DNA of 64,000 bases from Triops longicaudatus (Eukaryota > Arthropoda > Branchiopoda > Notostraca > Triopsidae), in contig JAGQDJ010000015.1 in the NCBI GenBank assembly GCA_022885665.1, positions 66,955 to 130,954 of the forward strand, written 5' to 3'. Shown one piece after another: positions 39,490 through 50,699 of this stretch. The translations under genes were made by a program, and so were the position numbers. Under the pieces are notes generated by a model that was given only the letters and a program-made list of their open reading frames with translations, was not told the origin of the DNA and did no database searches. The first letter of the stretch is position 1; the number at the start of each line of letters is the position of its first letter.

Positions 39490-42400
39490 CAACACTAATC
39501 TACAATGCGTAATAAAAAAGCATGTCTCTTTCTTAGCAGTCATTAACACATTTCAGTCTATCCGGTAATTGTGTCGTAGCTTCGCAGAAAATCGGTGTAG
39601 TTAATGCTGAGCAAATATATTCCTTGTTAAGAGCAGTAATGGACGCTTGCAAGTATTTGAAATATATAAATAAATTCTCAGACTTAACGCAACACCACCT
39701 AAGGAGTGGACAACGTGCGTTGAAGATAATTCGTATGTGGTGTTTCATTCGAAACATTCTTTTTTTTTCCATAAAACATAGCCTTAAAATTTAGGGCTTC
39801 TTGCGTAAAGTAAGCATGACGTTTGAGTGCTTTGCACATATTTCCTTTTATTGCTTGCAATTTAAAAGGGTTCAAAACATTCGGCGGCCACGGCAGATCT
39901 CGGTAAATATTCAAGTTAAATAAGGAAAACTGACTACAATTAAATACCGCACTTCGCTTTCAATTCCAGTTTTTATACCACGTAGAATAAAGAACGGAAT
40001 AAATTAATAGTGTTTGCTTTCAAACACATTTTCTCACTTCATAAGCCTTTCATCCTGACCGTCTTTCCCTATTTAGATTTTCGATGACGCAATTCAGAAT
40101 ACAAGCACCGCTTCAGAAAACTAATGAACAGTGCAAATACAAAATTTAAGGAGTTTTGCCATCATTTGAGAACCAGTTAACCTTGCCCTCACGCTTTTAT
40201 GTCCGGCTGTTCAAGATGCTCTTGCAAAACTAACTCACTTTGAAAGTACTACACTACAAAACAAATTCAACCCTCATTCTTTTTCTTCTTTTTCGGACAA
40301 AACGGACACTATCTTTTTTCGACTGTCTGACATTCTTTTACCAAAAGCATACAATTACAGCCCTACAAATAATAATTATTATTTTGTTCTCGACATTCAT
40401 CCGTCTCTCTCTCTTTCTCTATTCGCACTACTTTGCCCCAAAAAAGCTCCAATTATTTAATCATAAGCAGTTAACCCTTGAGGCTTTTACTTTGAAGAGA
40501 GGACGTTGATTACCATATTTGATCAACCCACACATGGCACTTGTTCTAAGTTTTGCCCCTCGTATCTTAGCCAGCTATAGTTAAAATAGTTTTCTCGTTG
40601 CTAACATTACTACCCGAGACGAGAACTTAACAGGGAAGTATGACTAATCCACCAAAACAAACAGATCACAAATGCGAAACCCGTTCATTTCTTCGCAAAA
40701 TCCGTCAAGCATGGCTTATTTACCCGCGAAGTTCCCTCCTCCCTAATATACTAACCCAACGTTTCTTGCTTTTTCCACACTACTTTTAGATTACGTAAAT
40801 ATATGTGCGAAAGTTTCTTGGATGGGATAAAAACTCGCGTAACTCAGCTTGAATTTATTTCCTCGGAGAAAACGAAAAAAGTCCTGTTTCATGTATCTTG
40901 TAGACGATGTCTCTGGGTTTAAATTTATTTAAGAGATGGTGCGTGATTCGCAAGTGAACGCTTCCTTTAAAAAAACTTGGGATTTTCAAAGATCCGGTCT
41001 CTCGACGTCTAACCAAACCAAGAAATTCTCAACACGGATGCTGTGGGGAATTGCCTGCGTTTCCATGATGCGCCAAAATGTCGTAGTTCTCGGGGTTGAG
41101 AACTATAACACTATGCAAATGAGCTCGACCCCTCCCTGCGTCGTACTTCCCATAGACGTAGTAGTCACTAGTAGTAAGATCAAACTTCCTGGTCTGCTAT
41201 GCATCCGGGACAATCCTTCCACCCATTCTTTTTTATTAATCTCCCGTCTTTCGCCATTCTTCTCGCAGGCACCAGCACGCTACCTGCCTGATGCTAGGTT
41301 TTATTTAGCGTCTAACTCTTTCTTCTTCGTCTTTTTTTTTTTTCTTTCCTGCCTGAAAGGAGATCCAAGAGATTAATAAGCCCCAAAGAAACTGTAGCGC
41401 TGTTTCATAACAATGGTTAGAAAAGGAAGCGAGAGCAAGGTCGCATACGAAACCTTCGCGGCATCTTCATTTGCATACCACCAAATTCCTATTCATTTTT
41501 TAGCGTGGCACAAATGGGGACTAACCCAGATGCTATTTTTATACGTTAAGATAAGAAAAGGAGGGGGGGGGGGAATTCTTATGCTGACGTCACTAGCTAC
41601 CCTAGACACAACAAAAAACAGGATCCACTTATTAAGCGCCGGGAGTTAACAACCTTTACGTGCAGCTAAAAATTGTGTAGGTTGATTTGGGTTTTCAGAA
41701 ATAACGCGTTCACCACGCCTTTACACGGCCTGTTTAATTTTTTCTGATGTTTTTCCAAGCCTTATAAGAGTTTTTTTATGGGAAAACTCGGGATGAGAAC
41801 TGCGCTTTCGGTCAGCTAGACTCCTACGTTTATGGTTTACGTTTAACATGCTTCATATTTTACGGGTGATTGGCTATTTCAGTCAAATACATCTTATGCT
41901 ACCCTGCATTTTAGAAAAGAAATTAAAACACACAAAGTTACTGTGTAAAAAGCGAGCATCTAACATTACGCACTTGGGATGTGCAATAAAAATTGCAACA
42001 AATAGGAACAGAAATAAACAGTAATTATTATGAAAATTTAGAAAATAGCGAGCTACGAAAAAAGACGCGAGAGGTATCGGCAAAAGAAGGAAGAAAATTA
42101 CCAGGAGATATAACAGGCGAAATATTACACGATAACACCCCTAAAACTACTGAATACTACTTATCTAGATTATAAATCATTGACTCAAGTCCTCATTTAA
42201 CCGTTTTTTACTCAAAATACGCCAGCTCCCATTTTCCATACACTTCCCACTCACAAGCTTTAAACGGTTCAGAGATAAGCAACTCGCCTATAACGGGTCA
42301 TGTAAAGAACCTGCGGAACATAAAGTCATCATTCAGGAGAAAAAAAAACTTTACTAGTCTTAGTAATTAAGATTGCCAGTCTTTGCTATTCTCTTTTGTG

Positions 42401-45400
42401 CGAAAATCGTTTTACTCTACGCTATCACTTCTGCACGTTCCTCACATAACGAGATCAGAATTTGCAATTGCGGTCCCAGAAATTACAGTTATTTCGTACA
42501 GTGAAACGGCACCGCCATTATCAGCAAACTCCCAAAAACATTACCACGATGCCTTTTATCTTTATGGAGGCATAAACTCTTCACTGTTAATTAGCTCTTC
42601 AAAAGCGTCAACCTCATACCAAAAGCATCCTTCACAGCTCGCTTATTTTCTAGCTCTCCTTTTTGGAGCGAAAGACGCAACGAACATCACGATCGATTTT
42701 TCCGCCATGCGTCAAGAACCAATCAACAGGTGCATGGAATTGCAGAGTAGAACACACGTACAAAAAAGTCAACAGAACCTGTCAAAGGGTTGTTAAAGAT
42801 CTACTTCTTTGCCCCAATCTTTATACGATCTCCAGCATAAATATTCTGCGAATCTCTGTGGGTGAAAGACGAGCGATTGAAAGCCTATGAAAGTTGTAGA
42901 AAATAAGAACCTGATCAAACAAACGTCGAGCGGTCATTTGTATAGTTAAAAGAGCCCAGTTGTGAATCTCACGCAATTTGTTTCGAAATGAGCAAGCATC
43001 CGTCTATTCTCTTCTTTGCAGTAAGCTCTTGCAATAGTAAAAAGTAAATAATTGAAGGCAAAGGATTATTCATGTTTTTCAAAGAAAGGGAACATGTTTC
43101 AAAACGTTTCCCTGAATTTCACACTGACAAAACTGCATATAATTTGGTCGCCTACACGTTATCTTCATTAGGGAGCAGTGAAAGACAAACTGAAAACTTG
43201 TAAATCCGCATTCTTGGATTGGGTGGTCGTTGAGTGTTGACGGTGTCTACATATCAGTTCAAACACACTTTTTTCCAACCTTCTTTCCCCTTTTAAGCGC
43301 ATAAAAAATGGAAGTTCGACACGTGAGGAAGAAGAATAGTGCTCCAATGCATGCACAAACGCCCAGTCGACCACTCATTTTAACTTGAGCAATCTAAGAT
43401 CGAGAATCCGGTTGGGTAAAATCTGTCATTAAGAGTTTAAGCGAGGCGCAAAAACTTTGTCCACGTCCTTACGCTCGGTATCGAAATGTGATCTTAATTT
43501 AATTGAAAGCTTTTGCAGCACAACTCGCGTTAAATCACAAATCAAATTAGTCGTCCTCGGCTTTTTGTTTGTGCTTCTAAGGCTGTCAACTTGGAAGTTT
43601 ATGACCACAAAACACTCTTAAGCAGAATAATAGTGGTAAGTTTGAATGTAAATGAGGGAAACGTCAAGCTGGCAGTCGACCGGACTTGGAAAAAACTTTA
43701 CTTAGAGTTATTACCTTGACTAGCAGATCTTTTTAATCTCGCAACTTTTTTCACATAACCCAGTTTTGAAACATTGTTGAGCGCAATTCCTCACATCCAA
43801 GCTTACGTTGATTATCTCTTGGACGCTAATGTATCACGTTTTTGCATCCTCATCAAAATTAGATGTGCTCGAAAACCTCGCCGACATTCTGGTTTCTTGA
43901 AATAAACCAAAACAAATTCCATTCTTATGATTATTATCTGTTAATGTTAAGTAATGCTTTATAACTAACACCAACGATCCACAGTATTCACAGTTTAACT
44001 ACTGACGTATATTTGTAGAGCTAATTATTTTGAGAATACTTTTTTTTATTAATTCCCAAACACATGTTGGGAAAAGTCATTCACAAATGTCTCTTCCATT
44101 AACTATACTAACCAATTTAGTCTGCAATTACTTCACCCCGTCCTGTGGGGCAAAGTAATCTCATTGAAACGATTACAAATATAATCAAAGGACTCCAAAT
44201 TAAAATTTCTACAGGTTTCACTTTCTTGAAAACCAGTCAAGTGTTGCAAGGGACCGGAAACTGATGTTGATTGAAATAAAAGTTAAAGCATGCTGAAGCT
44301 TTTAAGAGAGAATAAAGCATTATAACTGCCCGGTCATTACTTACTGAACTTTGAGTATTTGCAAACAGCACTTCGTCAACAGACACGGAGAACCATTTTG
44401 AGCCAAAGCGAAATTTGAACCATTATAAAAGATTAATTCCAACATCTTGCTGCTGACCGGGGGGTGAGAGATCATTACACATCGTCTTTCACAAACGGAA
44501 CCGTACTCTCGGAGGAGAAATCGACAGCACGGGGGAAAAGTTTCCATACAAGAAAGGCGAAAAGCTCTCATAACCCTGCTACGCTAGCAACAACCACGTA
44601 ATAACCTCGGTCTTAACGAGCTCGAAAAACCTCGTGCAAAAAGCAAGTGAAGAACCAGCTGAGTACGTGATAAAGACTCACCTCTACGCTGGAAAAAGGA
44701 TAAGCAAGGTTTTGATTCTTGTTGGCTTTGCATATCTGGCCGACACGTTTAAACAATAAAAAGCTGTATAACAGTCTCATTAGGTATAAAGTGCCTTAGC
44801 ATGCCTCCTTATCTATTCGTCTCCGGGGTCATGTTCTTCACTCTTTGATTTGGCTGCAATATCGCCCCTAAAACTCCTCCTGGAGATCTCCAAAGTAGGA
44901 ACCCAGACTGGCAGTAAAAAGCGAATGTTAACTTTCAGCTGACATTAATTAGCTTGAATCATTTTTTTCTTTCGTTAAACCATCGTGCACAAAAATTTCA
45001 CCTAATAGCTGGACGCTCCGTGAAGACCTGCATTACTAGTAATAACCATCGTTTAAAACTATCGCTCCTTCGCTTTCACATACTGATTGACTCCTTACCA
45101 ACTATCTATTTACTTGCATTATTAGCTTCAATAAACAGATTTAAGCTCACTGCAGGTACTTATTATGTCTTAATTTGGCCGTAAACAAAGCATTTTCCGC
45201 TTGATTGACGTGCACATGTTTCAAATGTCTTCCCATACCAATTTTCCAGACTTAAAAGTTTTTAAGTTCAGAAAGTTTTGGACGAGCATCTTCTATTAGC
45301 TTTTTTTCTTTTTTTTTTCTTTCTTTTTATGCCTGCTAGCGGACTAGGGTCTCGGCTAGTGACGGGCTAAAAGTATTTCTATTTTGGCTCCTAAACCAAA

Positions 45401-45600
45401 ACTTTTCATTCCCGTCAATCGAATAAATTACTACTAACTTGACAGTACAGCTGCATGGTTTTAAAGATTCAGTGAAGCTTTATATAGTTTTATTTTCAGA
45501 TTCTAAGTCCTTGCTTTTGTTTCGTTTACGTTAAACAATGCCATTTAATAATGTTTGACTTAACATATTGTCTCGTATTTGTTACGCAGCAAATTAACCT
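39490..45600. other. Long non-coding stretch with unassigned ORFs
   Basis: ORFs of 146 codons (40936-41376) and 137 codons (42383-42796) on the plus strand show no domain I recognise. There is a G11 run at 41563-41573 and, close by, a CRE core TGACGTCA at 41585-41592. The hairpin at 44127 is listed separately. Confidence 0.4.
44127..44159. repeat. 33-bp imperfect hairpin
   Basis: ATTACTT (44127-44133) pairs with AAGTAAT (44153-44159), and inside it CCCC pairs with GGGG, with a 2x2 internal mismatch and a 7-base loop GTCCTGT. No associated RNA gene recognised. Confidence 0.5.
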
Positions 45601-45713
45601 ACAAATTCCAGTTAACTAAACGTGGTGCCTCGTGCCTGCCTAGTTTTCCACCAGTGTGCGAATTCTTTTTCACGACCATTTTGCACACTGCAAATTGTCA
45701 TGATGGGTGTGTA

Positions 45714-45742
45714 TGACGTCACAAGATCCATTTGGCGCGAAA
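45714..45742. promoter_or_regulatory. CRE plus E2F site
   Basis: TGACGTCA (45714-45721) is followed by TTTGGCGCGAAA (45731-45742), which fits the full 12-bp E2F consensus. Two perfect sites within 30 bases look like a real control element. They lie about 420 bases upstream of the TATA box at 46163, so they may belong to the same transcription unit or LTR. Function is inferred. Confidence 0.35.
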
Positions 45743-46162
45743 AACATTTCACCGCTCAACATTCCAATATTGTCTTTGCTTTGTTTACAAGCCCCAACAT
45801 GATTATCAGCCGGTAATTTTCAATAGCAATTTAAGTTACTCGGTATACGAATATGTCTGGGAACCACAATGTTCGATTTTGCTAAAACCAAAACATGAGA
45901 GTTTTCAATTACATTAACTAACGAAATCTTGTATACTTCATGGAGTTTCATTTTTTGAGCCTTATTCACTATCAAAGCGAATCCAATTGTTCCGTACCGT
46001 TTCGTAATGTTCCGCATTCTTTACGTACCTTGTATCTTAACCTTGTCCTTTAGAAGTGACCTTACTTACGTTTTTGCCTTTGACCTTCGATGTTTTAGGA
46101 AGTACTTAATTATTCTGACCTTTTATTGTTTTGTCCTTTGTACCTGAGTGGTGTTGTGTGAA

Positions 46163-46302
46163 TATATATAAGGTGCAAAAAAGGTTTAGAGACAGACACT
46201 TCAAGTGTCTCTGGGCAGTGAGACTCAAGCGTCGCTGCTCAAATGGCTGGTTAAACATTGTTAAAATTCAGTTAACAAATAGTTGTGTTAAAAGTAAATA
46301 AA
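46163..46302 (+). promoter_or_regulatory. LTR-like core: TATA box, start-site palindrome, polyadenylation signal
   Basis: TATATATAAG (46163-46172) is a strong TATA box. About 30 bases on, where transcription would begin, AGACACTT-C-AAGTGTCT (46194-46210) is a perfect inverted repeat. AATAAA follows at 46297-46302, roughly 100 bases after the presumed start. A promoter and a poly-A signal this close together are what the R region of a retrotransposon LTR looks like. A second LTR, clear TG and CA ends and a tRNA primer site were not found. A weak ATG ORF of about 20 codons follows at 46489. It could equally be an ordinary promoter. Confidence 0.3.
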
Positions 46303-46480
46303 ACGTTAAAATATCGTAACGTGGTCTAAATAAGTTAAAATTGAAATCCTACAATACTCGTTCAAAACCCGAGGCCTAGCATTAGGCNAAATAAAACGTT
46401 AAAATATCGTAACGTGGTCTAAATAAGTTAAAATTGAAATCCTACAATACTCGTTCAAAACCCGAGGCCTAGCATTAGGC
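46296..46480 (+). repeat. Exact 92-bp duplication flanking a single N (probable assembly artefact)
   Basis: 46296-46387 and 46389-46480 are identical over 92 bases, with one N (46388) between them. Two contig ends that overlap but were joined with a placeholder N would give exactly this. The unit ends with two small hairpins, CTCG/CGAG and GCCTA/TAGGC. A genuine tandem duplication is less likely because there is no divergence. Confidence 0.85.
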
Positions 46481-46619
46481 ACACCAATCATGTTAAGAGG
46501 TACTAAAGCAAAATTAGCACTAGTATCAGCAGGTTATCTAGTGTTTTTTTAGAAAATTCCCAAATGGAGTTACTGACAAAAATTAATGTACCGATGAAGT
46601 CTAATGTTTTGCATTTTTG

Positions 46620-48990
46620 GACTATTTAAATATCAGTGCCCAACATTTCGTGCAGAAACAGAAAAATATAAGAAACAGTTTTTTCTTTGGTTTATCATTT
46701 AGTGTACAATGCAAACAATTATCCGAAATTATAGCGGTATCATTAAAAGTTCTTCTTAAACGCCGCACTAGCGAATATATTCATGGAGAAAACGAAAAAT
46801 AGTATTGAGCAAGACTTAAGACTTCTCACTAGTACCATTCATTCTAACAGTCGGACAGCCTAGACATTGGGTCATATTTATCTAATCCTTTTTTCATAAG
46901 AAACCGTTAAATCCACCTTTCAGGACTCATTACCTACCCCTTGATTTATTTTATCTCGCTCAAAATAACTCTAAAATACTGGTTCCTATTTTTTTACCAT
47001 ATTGTTCCACAATCTATGCCTTAGAAGTTGTTTAATGAAGCTGTTGAAGCATAATTTGACAAAACGTTAGCTACTTAACGAATCTATTGCAACAAAAACT
47101 GGAAAATTAATTTCTTATTGTAAAAAAGGTAAAATCAGATTGACATTATTTTTTGTGTCATATTTTTTCTTTGCATTATTTTCTGTTTAAAGTTATTTTC
47201 GGATTAAAGCCTTTTCGGATTTAGGTCTAAAGCCTTACTTTTTGGGAGATCTTTGACATCCTTGCCTCATCTGTAGTAGGTTGTTGTCAAAATTGTGTTA
47301 TAACACTTGTGGTCTCTTTAGTTTTGTCAAGTAGAACTCGTTTTCTGTTACAATTTCTGCCAAGAAATTATAAAGAGTAGTGTATAATACATCGTAAATG
47401 TCAAACGTATTTCTACAACAAACAACATCCAGTTCCATTATTTAAATTTATCGGTACGTCCACATCCAGGATCACTATTCCTTGGCAGCATTGGTGTTCT
47501 ATATTACAGTCGTTCTTATGTTTACCTGAAAACCAAAACTATGACCAAGCACCTTATGTGATTACCCCCCCCCCCCATTTAGAAGCTTTGATTTTTTTCC
47601 TCAACGTCTCCTCCATTCAAACTTTCACTCATTCACAATCTCAACGTAACCTGAAGCCGACCCAAACCCTTGAGCTACCTACACCAAAATTTCGTCATCA
47701 AATGCAAACTTAATAAGTCACGTTTCTTCTTGCTTTCTTTCATTTACTTTTATTTTTCGTTAAACATACCCTAATTCCCAAACACATCCGCCAGTCCTTT
47801 ATGTATTCACCGATTAAATTCACATACCTTCGCTTTACTTAGTAGCTAATCAGTCCCTTCAACGTCATCCCTAAACTACAGCCAGATATTTCCTAAAAAG
47901 GCATAAATCGCACACGGAAAGCTACGATGTTTATTTCACCAGCGTTGCAGAAGTTTACAGCGTCATCATCAACCACCCTGGCGAAAATGACACGGCACAA
48001 AATAATCCTCCTTTTGAACCCAAGTAGCTCTTCAAGAAACGCTTTAAAGTCGTGAGCGTGACAGACCACTTAGGGAGGGGGTAGGGAGCAACAGCAAGGC
48101 AGTACCGACATTTGACCCTTTACCCCTTCAACTCAGTATACACCCGCTTAACGAACCCATTCCTGTGGGCCGTCCCATACACGCCCGGCATACCATTCCT
48201 ACAAAATAATTTTCGTCCGCTGTTCGTCGATTTTCCAATCTCCCTGGCAGTGTTAAATGACTGTCGTCCAATCAAAGTCTGAAACCACTTTTTTCTTTCC
48301 ATTACGCTGATTCTCTTGTCATGTGCGACAGCGTTTGTGTAAAGATAAATTGGGACAGCTACAAGTAAAAAAGAACAGTTTCTAAGCCACACTTATCAAT
48401 ATAAGTTTGTTTGCTGGGCTGCCCCGGGATGCCGCTTGCGAAATGGAGAGCAACAGCTTGCTCCCACTTGCGTCACGACATGCTATTTGGTCTTTGGGTC
48501 CCAGAAAAACGCTAGTACAACAGCCCCCCATCATCAGCTTATGGCGAAACTAGAGCAAGAACAGTATATATGCAAAATGAGGCGTTTGCCGTGATTTACA
48601 TAACGGCGGGGCTGCACCACCACTGCAACAGCACACACGCATCCATCACACATAACACACGTCTTAGCGCAACACACACCGTTTTTTCCGCTGCGCGAAA
48701 TATTTTTCGCTTTCACACCAAGAGATTATTGTTTTCGAAAAGAAAAATGAAACGAATCGTTGTACCCAATCCCTGCTGTGTCTGAAACCTTGTAAACGCT
48801 TTAAAAGAGTGTAGGGTGGGCTCATAAATTGCGTAACAATAAACCTCACCGTGGCTGGTTGGCTTTGTTTTCTGGACAATTCATTTAGTCATGTTGTAAA
48901 GCAGGAGCGAAGGATGAGAACCTTAGCCAAAAAAGAACACAACAAGAAGAGGCTGGAATGCTCTGATTTGCGCATCAACAAAGAATGAGG
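46620..48990. other. Non-coding stretch
   Basis: AT-rich at first, with a C12 run at 47565-47576, then a GC-richer part (about 47990-48790) holding only short unassigned ORFs. Confidence 0.45.
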
Positions 48991-48999
48991 TCAAGCTGA

Positions 49000-49263
49000 A
49001 TTAATTACTGCGTAGTCGCCCGAGTGCTCCGGTATATACGTCTCTGCCGCAAAAGTCGTGATCCTTAGCGCAATTGCCACCTTGGCGTTCAGGTTATGTC
49101 TTGCAAGCTAAAAAGTTTTGGCTGGCTTCGCGTTTTGGGAGCTCGAGACATGACGGCTCTTTGAAGGCTAATTGGTCCAAGTGACGAATGATGACCGCAA
49201 GACCAAGAGCTTTAACATACCAAGACCATATCGAGCGAAAGCTAGTGGCTTGATTAATTACTG
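49000..49263. mobile_element. GC-richer 242-bp insert between 11-bp direct repeats
   Basis: ATTAATTACTG occurs at 49000-49010 and 49253-49263. The 242 bases between are visibly GC- and CpG-richer than the AT-rich flanks, as expected for a short inserted element with its target duplication. There is no terminal inverted repeat and no poly-A, so a SINE- or LINE-fragment-like insertion would have to be tail-less. On the minus strand one frame is open for 57 codons (49267 down to 49094). A second 33-codon stretch (49107 down to 49009) is bounded by acceptor-like TTTTTAG and donor-like GTAATT. The insert could therefore instead be coding-derived. Confidence 0.35.
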
Positions 49264-49562
49264 GTGTTTAGGTTCTGCAGCGATAACTGGATTTGGTATC
49301 CCACTACGTCTTTTTGGAACCCTTTTCGGTTTTTACCATTGCATCTTTTAGCCACTGTAGCCAGACGAACGTCATAAGACGAACCTTTTCAGGCAATTGA
49401 ACGGTTTCACTTCACTTTCCATGAATCAACCTCCCACTGTGGTCAAAACTTTACACCTCGGAGAGGACTTCATATAGACAAAATGGCAAAAACGTGCATG
49501 CCCCTTTAGAAAAAGTCCATACTTAAACGACCTGAAGTACGAAAAAAGCAAGAACACGTATA

Positions 49563-49606
49563 CAAGAAGTTGCAAACAAGTGTGCAAGAAGTTGCGAACA
49601 AGTACG
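49563..49606 (+). repeat. 22-bp unit in tandem, two copies
   Basis: The unit CAAGAAGTTGC(A/G)AACAAGT followed by three variable bases occurs twice head to tail. A short local duplication. Confidence 0.8.
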
Positions 49607-50439
49607 CAACGTTGGTAAAAAATATATACATATTTATTTGAAAAATAAGTAAAGTTCATCGCCCTTTTTGGTGCATACTATTTCTTGCATGGGATAAGAA
49701 CTAGAAAATTGTATTTCGTTAATTTTTTTTAAAAAAAGTAATCACTACTTCCAATTCCGTACAACTTAACTGACCAGTGAAACTAGTTCATTTCCTTGTT
49801 TACTACGGTAGTACTGAAAAGCATGGCTGTTGCTTTTTTAGGTGTTCGATACTATTCAGTTACTCTAGACACAAAACAAAATGGCCCATACGACTAGACA
49901 GTCGTGTAAAAAATTTGACATACTAGACATATGGTAAGCTAAAGAAACCATTGAAATGGTAACGGATGCAATTCCCTACAAATGAAATCGAAACAAAGTC
50001 TTAAGTCACATAAAGTAGGTTATAAAATTGAGCTGGAACACATGATTACCAGTGAATAATTCAAAGACACATAAGCAATAACAAACTCCAATGTCTAAGA
50101 TTCTTTTTTCCTAACCCAATTTAGCTGTAGAAGAAGAAAACCCAGCCAGCAAGATGCAATAACTCGCAGTTTTGAACCAGCTCAATTTTGAAGCGGTTCG
50201 CCTTCGACGCATTGTGCAAAGTCATCTGCTTCTTCGATCCCCATCACAAGACTTTACTAAGACCCAAACCTTTTACATATTACATCAGGACAGCGTTAAC
50301 AAGTCGAAACGCACACTGGTCAAAAACGGATGCAAACTACTCATCATCAATAAGAAAAGAAAAACTTCCATACCATAAAAAATCGTTCCTGTTTTCGTCC
50401 TGCGAAACAATTGCCTATTTCAATTCCATAATCCTACCT

Positions 50440-50640
50440 TCACCGACATTCACTCTTGCATATACATTGAATGAGTTCTGTCAGGCAACCACCTTCGAAA
50501 TCCCAAAAATCTCTTTTCATTCCAGGTTTCACCCCAACTCCTTCACCATATATAGAACCTCCAGAACGATGACCTGGATTTTTCGAAGTGATTTCCAACT
50601 TACCCCACGCCAACACTTTGTATCGTTTCTCCGCTTTTGA
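50440..50640 (-). other. Glycine/charge-rich frame opposite a 150-codon ORF
   Basis: The plus strand carries a 150-codon F/S/T-rich ORF (50188-50640). The minus strand of its last 200 bases is also open for 66 codons, with a more protein-like composition (GGSIYGEGVGVKPGMKRDFW within it) and a consensus-like donor (GGTAAGT). No start codon precedes it except an internal M. No domain recognised; possible decayed exon. Confidence 0.15.
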
Positions 50641-50699
50641 TTAGCGGATTTCGCCTATAAAGCCATAATCCCCAATATTACCTTACACTTTCCCCTCTG

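Noticed and set aside
40040..40060. CAT CCT GAC CGT read as the HPD loop of a J domain
   Set aside because: The frame has a stop just upstream and lacks the helix II residues, so it is not the missing exon of the 8.2-kb J domain.
46296..46480. LTR pair or tandem element
   Set aside because: The copies are identical and separated by one N, which an assembly overlap explains better.
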